Part shown: positions 55,450 to 63,371 of the stretch, one piece after another | Layout of the letters: each line of letters begins with the position of its first letter | How positions within the stretch are numbered: the first letter of the stretch is position 1 | Source of the DNA: JARKPK01 sp964631235 | Lineage (GTDB): Bacteria > Planctomycetota > Planctomycetia > Pirellulales > Thermoguttaceae | DNA length: 64,000 nt | Direction: 5' to 3' | Assembly: GCA_964631235.1 (NCBI GenBank) | Contig: CAZVZX010000023.1 | Location: 15,808-79,807 of the forward strand | Program-made: the position numbers and the translations under genes | Notes under the pieces: model-generated | Told to the model about the DNA's origin: nothing | The model's input: only the letters and a program-made list of their open reading frames with translations | The model's database searches: none

Positions 55450-55974
55450 GTGGTTAAAAGTGTAACGAGTGAGGCTTCACAATAGACAATCATGCACGAG
55501 AAGCAACTTGCCGCCGACCTACGCCGTTCGACAACGGAACGCGGCGTGGCAATGTGCTCGTTTTCGGAGACTGCTCTATTTCGAGACGGCTCCATGCCGC
55601 GACGGGCTCTGTCTTTTTAGCGGATAGGCGAATCGGCGTAACTTCGGAACATGTCTCGGGCAAGGCGGGCAGCTCCGGCGTTTATTGTCAGAGATAAGCA
55701 TAGCGATTGGACCGGTATGACGGAAGGCCGAGTCGTCCGCCATCTCCAAAGGCCCGCAACATCTTGTCGCCTTGTTTGGCGCTGGATTCTAAAGCATGTT
55801 GTGTCCCCGGTATTGTGCCGAACCCTGTGGAAGTCCGATGAGGGAGTGGGGCAAACCATTCGTAATAGTCCCACGCAATAGCAGAAGCGGCTGTTCGCGC
55901 GGCGAAGCGGCGGATTGCGCGTCGTCTCTGTACGAACCGCGCTGCGTTTTTCGCGACTCGATTTCGCGGACGCT
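55450..55974. other. Spacer between proB and the AraC-type regulator gene
   Basis: No gene is supported. It contains the ninth dispersed repeat copy next to the stop of the regulator gene. An 85-residue minus-strand frame (55617-55874) shows no family features. Confidence 0.5.
55861..55960 (+). repeat. Dispersed intergenic repeat, copy 9
   Basis: Contains AATAGTCCCACGCAATAGC, AGAAGCGGCTGTTCGCGC, GCGAAGCGGCGGATTGCGC, then TACGAACCGCGCTGCG and TTTTTCGCGACTC. It ends 15 bases before the stop of the AraC-type regulator, on the opposite strand. Confidence 0.65.
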
Positions 55975-57195
55975 TCAGCCGAGCCGTCGGGCGCAACGCT
56001 TCCCGAGAGGCTCGTTCGCGCCGGCCTGCCCGCCGGTGGGACAAGCGCCGCAGCACGTCGCCTGGCGGTATGCGCCGGGCGTCAGGCCGGCCACGCGCTT
56101 GAAGACCACGCTCAAGTGGGACTGGGTTTTATAGCCGGTCGCGGCGGCGATGCGTTCGAGGGGCCAGCTCGTTTCGGCCAGCAAGAGCTTCACCCGCTCC
56201 ATCTGAACGTGCATGATCGCTTGTCGCGGCGTGGTGCCGAGCATTGCGTCGAACTTGCGTTCGAGCGTGGCACGCGAGACGCCGACATGCTGAACCACGT
56301 CTGCAACGTCAATGCCTGTACAGGCGCGCTCGCGAATGAAACTCAAGGCGCGCACGAGATCCTGGTCGGCGATGGCTGTCGTTGCCGTAGATTGACGTGC
56401 GACAACGCCGTGGGCCGGAACCCAAATCGGGTCGGCAGGCGGCGGGGCGCCCTGCATCAGGGCATCTAAGAGCGCGGCCGCCCGGTAGCCGATCGTGGGC
56501 GAGTCGGGATCGATGCTTGAAAGGGGGGGCGACGTGAGCCGGCAAAGGACTTCGTCGTTGTCAACGCCCAGCACGGCGACTTCCTCGGGAACGCGCAGAC
56601 CGGCGTTGCGACATGCGCCGATGAGTCGCATACCGCACACGTCGTTGGCGGCAAGGATCCCGACCGGCTTGGGCAACGCAGCGACCCACGTCGCCAGACG
56701 TTGTTGTTGCCGCTGCCAACGGACATCGCTCGGAGCCGACGTCTCAAAGACGTGCGCCGTGAGACCAAGCCGCGCGACTTCCCGCAGGAAGGCCTCACGA
56801 CGCCAGGCGACCCACCGTTGCGTTTCTACGCTGCAAAATGCCAAATGCTGAAAACGCCGTTCGAGGAAATGTGCAACGGCCAATTGTGCGATGCGATCTT
56901 CGTCGGCATAGACCAAGGGGAACCCGTGACCGACGACCGACGAGTTCGTATCTACGGCGGGAACACCTAAACGACGCACAGCGCGGACCATCGCTGCGTC
57001 GGTACTGCGGAAGATGACCCCGTCGCCGCGCCACGACCGCAACCACGAAGAGGGCGCCTCGTACAGGCCTCGCTCTTCGACGGAAAGCGACCACGGGCCG
57101 TGCGCTGTGGCGTAGCGGCCGATGCCGTCCAAAAGCCCGCGGCCATATACTTTCGACGTTTCGATCAGCAGCAGAACATGACGTTGCGCCGGCAT
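55975..57195 (-). CDS. XylR-type AraC-family transcription regulator
   Basis: A 406-residue sugar-responsive regulator. The N-terminal two-thirds are a periplasmic-binding-protein-like ligand domain (about 5-285: HVLLLIETSKVYGRGLLDGIGRYA, GILAANDVCGMRLIGACRNAGLRVPEEVAVLGVDNDEVLCRLTSPPLSSI). The C-terminal AraC domain contains two helix-turn-helix units (DVADVVQHVGVSRATLERKF and PLERIAAATGYKTQSHLSVVFKRVAGLTPGAYR). This architecture matches the xylose operon regulator XylR. The ATG at 57195 (MPAQRHVLLL) is preferred over 57225. It is transcribed divergently from the URO-D-like and SSS symporter genes, which are the likely targets. The C-terminus carries extra Cys/Gly-rich residues. Confidence 0.9.
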   Translation of the reverse strand: MPAQRHVLLLIETSKVYGRGLLDGIGRYATAHGPWSLSVEERGLYEAPSSWLRSWRGDGVIFRSTDAAMVRAVRRLGVPAVDTNSSVVGHGFPLVYADEDRIAQLAVAHFLERRFQHLAFCSVETQRWVAWRREAFLREVARLGLTAHVFETSAPSDVRWQRQQQRLATWVAALPKPVGILAANDVCGMRLIGACRNAGLRVPEEVAVLGVDNDEVLCRLTSPPLSSIDPDSPTIGYRAAALLDALMQGAPPPADPIWVPAHGVVARQSTATTAIADQDLVRALSFIRERACTGIDVADVVQHVGVSRATLERKFDAMLGTTPRQAIMHVQMERVKLLLAETSWPLERIAAATGYKTQSHLSVVFKRVAGLTPGAYRQATCCGACPTGGQAGANEPLGKRCARRLG

Positions 57196-57322
57196 GGGAT
57201 CGGCCCCGCAGTGGCGGAGAAACACGTCTTAGTGTAGCACCAATGGCGACTGCGCGAAACCAAGCAAGCATTCTGCCGAATGGAGTGCGGCAAATAGAAA
57301 AAGAGCGTGAGAAAAAGAGAAA

Positions 57323-57350
57323 TTGACAGACGGTGCGGGCGTGATAGTTT
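57323..57350 (+). promoter_or_regulatory. Promoter for the URO-D-like/symporter operon
   Basis: TTGACA (57323-57328) and an extended -10 (TGA TAGTTT, 57342-57350) are separated by 16 bases. It lies about 100 bases before the URO-D-like start and within the divergent spacer controlled by the XylR-type regulator. Confidence 0.45.
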
Positions 57351-57368
57351 CAAAGACATCCGAAAGCG

Positions 57369-57382
57369 ACGACGAACGTCGT
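57369..57382. promoter_or_regulatory. Candidate operator for the XylR-type regulator
   Basis: ACGACGAACGTCGT is an inverted repeat (ACGAC/GTCGT around GAAC). It lies just after the putative transcription start in the divergent spacer. GAACGT recurs 11 bases on (GGTGAACGTG), giving a direct-repeat element as AraC proteins prefer. Confidence 0.35.
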
Positions 57383-57447
57383 GGTGAACGTGCATCGCGT
57401 AAATGTGCGGCCGAATCGGGCCGAAACCGTCGCGAGGCTATATGGTA

Positions 57448-58695
57448 ATGACAAGCCGTGAGCGCGTGTTGGCTGCAATAGCCCATCGCGAGGTTGATCG
57501 CGTGCCTTGTGATTTGGGCGCGACGCCCAGCTCGGGGATTTCAGCCATCGCCTACAATCGCTTGGTCCGCCATTTGGGCCTGGGCGTTGGGCCGGCCAAG
57601 GTTTACGACGTTGTTCAGCAGCTCGCTCAACCCGATGACGAGCTTCTGGACCTGTTCGGCATCGACGTGATCGACGTGGGCCGTGCGTTCAATCGCACGC
57701 CCGAGTGTTGGCGGGCAGCCACGCTGCCTGGCGGCGAGCCCGTTCTGCTGCCGGCTTGGTTTCGGCCGCAGCAGGCAGACGATGGAGGCTGGGAGGTTCG
57801 CGCCGACGACGGCACTCGAATCGCCGCAATGCCGGCCACCGGTCATTTTTTCGATCAGACGTGCTTTCCCTACTTCGATGGCTATCCGGCCGATTTCGCC
57901 GATTTGCCGCGTGCGATGGAAAAAGTCCTCTGGGCCGCCCTAGTCCATAGTCCCTGGGACCACGCCACGGAACCCGACTTCTGGACATCGTTGCGAAACC
58001 ATGTCGTCGAGTTGCGGCGTACGAGCAATCGCGCGCTGGTGATCAGCGCGGGCTGCAATCTGTTCGAGTGGGGGTCGTTTCTGCGCCGTCTTGACCGGTT
58101 CCTAATGGACTTGGCCGATGCGCCCGAGGCCGTCGAGCGATTGCTCGACGCGCTGGTCGAGAGGCATCTTTCCTTCTTGGAAAGGCTGTGCGCGGCCGTG
58201 GGCGATCTCGTTGATATTGTGCGATTGGGCGACGATCTGGGGATCGACGCGGGCCCCTTTATGGCGCCGGCAACCTATCGGAGGCTTTTCAAGCCGCGGC
58301 ATGCTCGGTTGTGCGACTACATTCACCGGCACAGTTCAATGCGAATCTTGCTGCACAGTTGCGGCGGCATTGCCCCTCTAATGCCCGATCTGATCGAGGC
58401 CGGCTTTGAGATTTTCAATCCGGTGCAAACGACATGTCGGGGCATGGATCCCGCGTGGCTGAAGCGAGAGTTCGGCGGTGTGGTGACTTTTTGGGGCGGC
58501 GGCTGCGACACGCGCTGCGTACTCAATCGAGGCACGCCCGCCGAAGTACGCCGGCACGTGCTCGAGCGATTGGAGATATTCGCCCCTGGCGGCGGTTTCG
58601 TGTTCAATACGGTGCATAACATCTTGCCCGACGTGCCGCCCGAGAACATCACAGCTATGTTTGCCGCCGTCGCGGAGTTCCACGCCCATGTTTGA
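57448..58695 (+). CDS. Uroporphyrinogen decarboxylase-like (URO-D family) protein
   Basis: A 415-residue TIM-barrel protein of the URO-D/MtaA-CmuA superfamily, not a housekeeping HemE: it starts MTSRERVLAAIAHREVDRVPCDL, with a long mid-region insertion (about 100-150) and LLHSCGGIAPLMPDLIEAGFEIFNPVQTTCRGMDP near the C-terminus. This family includes methyl-transferring enzymes and poorly understood proteins frequent in planctomycete and Lentisphaera sugar loci. The stop overlaps the start of the sodium:solute symporter gene by eight bases, so the two are translated together. The second ATG (57448) is used because it matches the family start; 57442 is also possible. The substrate is unknown. 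Confidence 0.8.
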   Translation: MTSRERVLAAIAHREVDRVPCDLGATPSSGISAIAYNRLVRHLGLGVGPAKVYDVVQQLAQPDDELLDLFGIDVIDVGRAFNRTPECWRAATLPGGEPVLLPAWFRPQQADDGGWEVRADDGTRIAAMPATGHFFDQTCFPYFDGYPADFADLPRAMEKVLWAALVHSPWDHATEPDFWTSLRNHVVELRRTSNRALVISAGCNLFEWGSFLRRLDRFLMDLADAPEAVERLLDALVERHLSFLERLCAAVGDLVDIVRLGDDLGIDAGPFMAPATYRRLFKPRHARLCDYIHRHSSMRILLHSCGGIAPLMPDLIEAGFEIFNPVQTTCRGMDPAWLKREFGGVVTFWGGGCDTRCVLNRGTPAEVRRHVLERLEIFAPGGGFVFNTVHNILPDVPPENITAMFAAVAEFHAHV

Positions 58696-60337
58696 GACGA
58701 TTTCGCCGCTCGATGTGGCGGTAATTGCCGCGTACCTGCTGGGAATTGTGGCCGTCGGCTGTTCTGCGAGCTTGAAGCGGCGGCACGAAGGCGGTGCCAA
58801 TCGCTATTTTCTTGCTGCCCACTCGCTCCGCTGGCCCTCGATCGGCATGGCCCTTTTTGCGACCAATATCTCATGCCTGCACCTAGTGAGTCTGGCCCAG
58901 GCCGGCTACGACACAGGACTGTTGATGGGCAATTTCGAATGGATGGCGGGTTTCACGCTCGTGCTGCTGTCGCTGTTCTTTGTGCCGTTCTATATTCGTT
59001 CGAAAGTTGCCACCTTGCCCGATTTTCTCGAAAAGCGATACTGCCGCGAGTGTCGCGACTGGCTCGCCGTCGTGTCGATGGTTGCCGCGATCATCTTTCA
59101 CATCGCCTTTCCACTTTCGTCGGGCTGGATTGTGCTGCATGGCGTGTTCGGTATCGAAAAATGGACCTGCATCCTGGCGATCTGCGGACTGACGGCCCTT
59201 TATACGGTGCTCGGTGGACTCGCGGCCGTGGTGATGACCGAGACGATCCAGGCGATCGTGCTCATCTTGGGCGCAGTGGTGATCACCGCGTTTGCTTATG
59301 TCAAGGTGGGCGGCTGGGACACCATGACGACGGTGCTGCACCAGGCCGACGAGAGCGTACGTCTTTCGTTGCTTCGCTCGCCGACCGTCGAAAAAGAGTT
59401 TCCCTGGTATGCCGTTTTCCTCGGGTATCCCGTGCTCGGCATCTGGTACTGGTGCGCCGACCAAACCATCGTTCAGCGCGTGTTGGGTGCGAAAGACGAG
59501 AATCACGCGCGCATCGGCCCCTTGTTCTGCGCTGTCATCAATATCCTTCCGGTATTCATCTTCGTGCTGCCGGGCCTGATGTTCTACGTGATCTTGAAAC
59601 AGGGAACGCTGACCGACGTCGCGGTTGAGAACAGCAAGGAAGTTTACGGGCTGATGATCAAAAGTTTGCTACCGCCCGGGTTGTTCGGCGTGATGGCCGC
59701 CGCGTTGATGGCGGCGCTGATGGGCAATCTGGCCAGCGCGGCCAACTCGATCTCGACGTTGTTCAGCTACGACTTGTGGAAGCGTTTTCGGCCTGATACA
59801 CCCGAGCGACAACTCGTCATCATCGGCCGAATCGCCACCTTTCTATCGTTCGTGCTCGGCATTGCGCTAGTGCCGCTGCTCGACCTGTACGAGAGCATCT
59901 TTGCCGCGATCAACGATGTCATCGCGCACATTGCGCCGCCGATCACGTGTGTCTTCCTGTTGGGCGTGTTCTGGGGGGCAGCCTCCGGACGCAGCGCAAA
60001 GTACACGATGTGGCTCGGCTCGGCGCTCGGCGCCGCTCTATTCGCATTGAAGACGTTGCATGCGTGGCAGCCTGAGACATTTGCCTGGATTCCGCCGTTC
60101 TTCTATGAAACGCCCTTCATGATGATGGCGTTTTACTTGTTTTGCGCCTGCGTGGTCATCCAAGTGGCACTGAGCGCGGCAATGCCCAAGCTGCCGACAG
60201 AAGATCCGCAGCGTCTCTATTGGGAACACCCGTTGGATGCGCTGAAATCGGCGGGCTGGCCAGGGTTGGGCGACTATCGCTTAATCGCGGCCCTGGTTGT
60301 TGCGGGTATGGTGGGGCTATACGCGGTTTTTCGTTGA
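58688..60337 (+). CDS. SSS-family sodium:solute symporter
   Basis: A 549-residue transporter of the SSS/SGLT family that couples sodium to sugar or related solute uptake, with about thirteen helices. Family landmarks are NRYFLAAHSLRWPSIGMALFATNIS near the N-terminus, PDFLEKRYC, GGLAAVVMTETIQAIVLILGA, WYWCADQTIVQRVLGAKD and LPPGLFGVMAAALMAALMGNLASAANSISTLFSYDLWKRF. It overlaps the URO-D-like gene and is followed by the fucosidase. Transport of a monosaccharide such as fucose is an inference from the neighbours. Confidence 0.92.
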   Translation: MFETISPLDVAVIAAYLLGIVAVGCSASLKRRHEGGANRYFLAAHSLRWPSIGMALFATNISCLHLVSLAQAGYDTGLLMGNFEWMAGFTLVLLSLFFVPFYIRSKVATLPDFLEKRYCRECRDWLAVVSMVAAIIFHIAFPLSSGWIVLHGVFGIEKWTCILAICGLTALYTVLGGLAAVVMTETIQAIVLILGAVVITAFAYVKVGGWDTMTTVLHQADESVRLSLLRSPTVEKEFPWYAVFLGYPVLGIWYWCADQTIVQRVLGAKDENHARIGPLFCAVINILPVFIFVLPGLMFYVILKQGTLTDVAVENSKEVYGLMIKSLLPPGLFGVMAAALMAALMGNLASAANSISTLFSYDLWKRFRPDTPERQLVIIGRIATFLSFVLGIALVPLLDLYESIFAAINDVIAHIAPPITCVFLLGVFWGAASGRSAKYTMWLGSALGAALFALKTLHAWQPETFAWIPPFFYETPFMMMAFYLFCACVVIQVALSAAMPKLPTEDPQRLYWEHPLDALKSAGWPGLGDYRLIAALVVAGMVGLYAVFR

Positions 60338-60661
60338 CGCAAGGCAATCGGATTGATATGCGTTTTTGGAGAGATCGTTTTCGTGAGAAAGTTCCGGGGG
60401 CCGCCGACAGTCGACCGGTACGAACTCAGGACGGCCGAGCCGCCGACGGAATGCCGCCGCCGCGTCGGTACGAAGCTCCGCATCCATTGTCTATTGAAGT
60501 GTTCTGCCGAGAGAACACGAGATCGCTCGCTTCTGGAACAGTGGTCTGCAATGCCCGGCTCAAGGGATCGCAAAAGCCGCTCGTGCTTCGCGCAGTTCGG
60601 CACCGTGCCGGAGTTACTCGCTCATTGATTTGCTGCAACTACACCAACCAGGGAGAACAGT
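60338..60661. other. Spacer between the symporter and fucosidase genes
   Basis: No gene or clear signal is seen except a good GGGAGAA ribosome binding site immediately before the fucosidase start. Confidence 0.5.
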
Positions 60662-62389
60662 ATGACGACCCTTCGCACTACCAGCATCTTGAGCTTTTGC
60701 TTGCTTCTGGCATCGGCCGTTGCTGCCCTTGCCGCCGAATCCGCCGTCGCCCCCGACGCCGAATCGTGGCTGAAACCCGACCCGGCCGCACTGAAGCGAT
60801 GGCAGGAGATGCGTTTTGGCATGTTCATTCATTGGGGACCGGTTAGCCTTACCGGACACGAGATCGGTTGGTCGCGCGGTGCTCAAACGCCGATCGCCGA
60901 GTACGACAACCTCTACAAGAAGTTCAACCCGACCAAGTTCAATGCCGACGAGTGGGTCGCCGTGGCCAAGGATGCCGGCATGAAATACATGGTCTTCACG
61001 ACGAAGCACCATGACGGTTTCTGTATGTGGGATACCAAACATACCGACTTCAACATCATGAACTCGCCGTTCGGCCGCGACGTGACGAAAGAACTGGCTG
61101 AGGCGTGCAAACGGGGCGGCATCGCCTTCGGCACCTATCATTCGGTGTGCGACTGGCATCACCCGGACTTTCCGCTGACGAGCCCGGGCGGCAGGGTTCG
61201 CCGCGAGAAGTCCGACATTGCTGCCTATCGCCGCTACTTTCGCGCTGAGGTCACCGAGCTGATCGAGAACTACGGCCCCTTACTGGTCATGTGGTTCGAC
61301 GTTCCTCAAGAGTTCGACCGTGTCGAGGGATCGGCCAATGTTCGCCTGTGCCGCACGCTGCAACCGACCATTCTCGTCAACAACCGCGCCGGCGGAGGCG
61401 TGGGCGACTACGCCACCCCGGAACAACGGATCGGCGGTTTCGACATGGAACGGCCGTGGGAAACATGCATGACGATTTGCCGTCAGTGGGCGTGGAAACC
61501 CGACGACAAGATGAAGACGTTGCCCGAGTGTCTGCATGCGCTGCTTCGCAGCGTGGGCGGCGACGGCAACTTGCTGTTCAATGTCGGCCCAATGCCGAGC
61601 GGCGAGATCGAGCCCCGCCAAGTTGCGCGGCTCAAGGAAATGGGGGCTTGGTTGAAGCAATACGGCGAAAGCGTTTACGCGACCCGCGGCGGACCCTTCA
61701 AGCCGGCCAAGCACCTTGTTTCGACGCGGAAGGACCGCACCATCTACTTGCACATTCTCGCTTGGCCCGAAGAGACGCTCACGCTGCCCGCTCTGCCGGC
61801 CCGAGTCGTCAGCCGTCGGGTGCTGACCGGCGGCACGGCCGAAGTGAAGCAGACCGCCGCGGGCTTGGAAATTAGTGTGCCCAAAAGCGATCGACAGGAG
61901 ATTGATACAATCGTCGCCCTCGAGATCGACAGGCCGGCAATCGAGTTGGCCGCTGTAGCGGTCAATAGCCCCGGTCAGTCGCTGACCGAAGGCAAAAAGG
62001 CGACCGCGTCGAACGTGTATCTCAAGAAGAGCCAATTCGGTGCCGGCATGGCCATCGACGGCGACAGCAGCACGCGATGGGCCACCGACAGCACGACGGG
62101 TGCATGCTGGCTCGAAGTCGACCTGGGCAAAGCCGAGACGTTCGACCGCGCGATGATCGACGAATGCATCGAGTTTGGCGTTCGCGTCAAGGCGTTCGAA
62201 CTGCAATACAAAGATGGCGATCAATGGAAGACGATTCTCAGCGGCGAAGGCATTGGCAAGCAGTGCGAACTGAAGTTCGCGCCGACGACGGCTCGCTTCG
62301 TCCGCCTGAACATCACCGCCGGCCAAGGCGGTCCGACGATCAGCGAATTCCAGTTGTTCGCGCCGGTCGAGCGGAAGACCGCTCCGTAA
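60662..62389 (+). CDS. Alpha-L-fucosidase (GH29) with discoidin-like domain
   Basis: Releases alpha-linked fucose from polysaccharides or glycans in the periplasm or outside the cell. The 575-residue protein has a signal peptide (about 1-24), the GH29 TIM barrel (RFGMFIHWGPVSLTGHE, then MKYMVFTTKHHDGFCMWDTKHTDFN, with the likely nucleophile Asp213 in LLVMWFDVP), and a beta-sandwich. A C-terminal F5/8-type-C/CBM32 domain (about 435-570) contains ATASNVYLKKSQFGAGMAIDGDSSTRWAT and KAFELQYKDGDQWKTI. The catalytic acid/base cannot be assigned by eye. It follows the symporter gene by 324 bases and precedes a mutarotase lipoprotein, so uptake of the released sugar may be linked. Confidence 0.93.
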   Translation: MTTLRTTSILSFCLLLASAVAALAAESAVAPDAESWLKPDPAALKRWQEMRFGMFIHWGPVSLTGHEIGWSRGAQTPIAEYDNLYKKFNPTKFNADEWVAVAKDAGMKYMVFTTKHHDGFCMWDTKHTDFNIMNSPFGRDVTKELAEACKRGGIAFGTYHSVCDWHHPDFPLTSPGGRVRREKSDIAAYRRYFRAEVTELIENYGPLLVMWFDVPQEFDRVEGSANVRLCRTLQPTILVNNRAGGGVGDYATPEQRIGGFDMERPWETCMTICRQWAWKPDDKMKTLPECLHALLRSVGGDGNLLFNVGPMPSGEIEPRQVARLKEMGAWLKQYGESVYATRGGPFKPAKHLVSTRKDRTIYLHILAWPEETLTLPALPARVVSRRVLTGGTAEVKQTAAGLEISVPKSDRQEIDTIVALEIDRPAIELAAVAVNSPGQSLTEGKKATASNVYLKKSQFGAGMAIDGDSSTRWATDSTTGACWLEVDLGKAETFDRAMIDECIEFGVRVKAFELQYKDGDQWKTILSGEGIGKQCELKFAPTTARFVRLNITAGQGGPTISEFQLFAPVERKTAP

Positions 62390-62551
62390 ACAGTGCATCG
62401 CTTGGCAACAGTTGGTTGCTGCCGCAAGATGTCGCTGGTTGGTTTTATCAAGGCGGAAGGGCCGACGGCCGAACGGCGCTGCTGTGTCGAGCCCGCAACT
62501 CGCGCTCGTTGGTCGCTCCGATTGCTGCCGCGGGAACAACAAGTTGGGAGC

Positions 62552-62606
62552 GTGGCACCGAGCACGTTCATCGCACTTAAACGCCTGCGATCGGGCTCGG
62601 TGCCAC
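62552..62606 (+). other. Long two-stage RNA hairpin between fucosidase and mutarotase genes
   Basis: GTGGCACCGAGC (62552-62563) pairs perfectly with GCTCGGTGCCAC (62595-62606). Inside the loop, ATCGCA (62570-62575) pairs with TGCGAT (62586-62591). No T tract follows. It starts about 160 bases after the fucosidase stop and ends 39 bases before the mutarotase ATG, so it could be an mRNA stabiliser, a regulatory leader or an element end. Confidence 0.55.
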
Positions 62607-62644
62607 ATTCCGGCGAAAAGCACGGAAGAAAGTGAGGTATCGCC

Positions 62645-63079
62645 ATGCAACGAATCGCGGAAGTGCGCGTTCGACCTTACCTCTTGGCAGCAATGGTGCT
62701 GACGGCTGTAGCTGCCGGTTGTGGGGAGGCGAGGCCTACGGTACAGCGTCATGCCTGGATTACCGGGCTGAAGCCGGAAATGGCCGAACGGTATCGAGAG
62801 CTTCACGCGAATCCCTGGCCGTCGGTTACTCGGATGCTCAAAGAGTGCCACATTCAGAACTTCTCCATCTGGCAACGCGAGATCGACGGCAAGCAATACC
62901 TGTTTGCCTATCTCGAGTACACGGGCAGCGACTTCGATGCCGACATGCAGCGGATGGCGGCCGACCCTGAGACGCAGCGTTGGTGGCGGGAAACCGATCC
63001 TTGCCAACTGCCGTTGCCCGATGCCGCTGCGAAGAACCAGATTTGGTCCGATCTCACAGAGGTTTTCTACTTACGATAA
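62645..63079 (+). CDS. L-rhamnose/L-fucose mutarotase-like lipoprotein
   Basis: A 144-residue protein of the dimeric alpha/beta-barrel rhamnose mutarotase family, which interconverts sugar anomers. The body shows RHAWITGLKPEMAERYRELHANPWPSVTRMLKECHIQNFSIWQREIDGKQYLFAYLEYTG, with the family His and Tyr residues, and the ending RWWRETDPCQLPLP. The N-terminus is a lipoprotein signal (LLAAMVLTAVAAGCGE, lipobox AAGC), so this member is exported and lipid-anchored, unlike the cytoplasmic RhaM. It is downstream of the fucosidase and separated from it by a hairpin. The ATG follows GTGAGGTAT. Confidence 0.85.
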   Translation: MQRIAEVRVRPYLLAAMVLTAVAAGCGEARPTVQRHAWITGLKPEMAERYRELHANPWPSVTRMLKECHIQNFSIWQREIDGKQYLFAYLEYTGSDFDADMQRMAADPETQRWWRETDPCQLPLPDAAAKNQIWSDLTEVFYLR

Positions 63080-63371
63080 CCACTGCTTCAAACAAGCCCG
63101 ATTGGATAGATCGCGGACACGATCGGCAGCAGGTTCGCCGGTTGCGCAAGCGAAGACGATTACGCGCCGGTTTTGACGAGCGCTACTCCTGCGATCAGAT
63201 GTATCAACTAATCGCCGCCCGGCGCGGCAACCGGCCCCCACTATGATTTCAATGCGAGGCAGTAAGGCGTCGCAGTTCGTTCAAGCGGTTTAGAGCGCCT
63301 TTCAAACACCTCTAGCGCCATCGGCGGGGGCTGGGTAAATTAGGCAGCAACCGAACAAGGAGGTTGTTGTC

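Noticed and set aside
55617..55874. An 85-aa minus-strand frame between proB and the regulator gene
   Set aside because: Arg/Ser-rich sequence without features; it lies partly in the dispersed repeat region.
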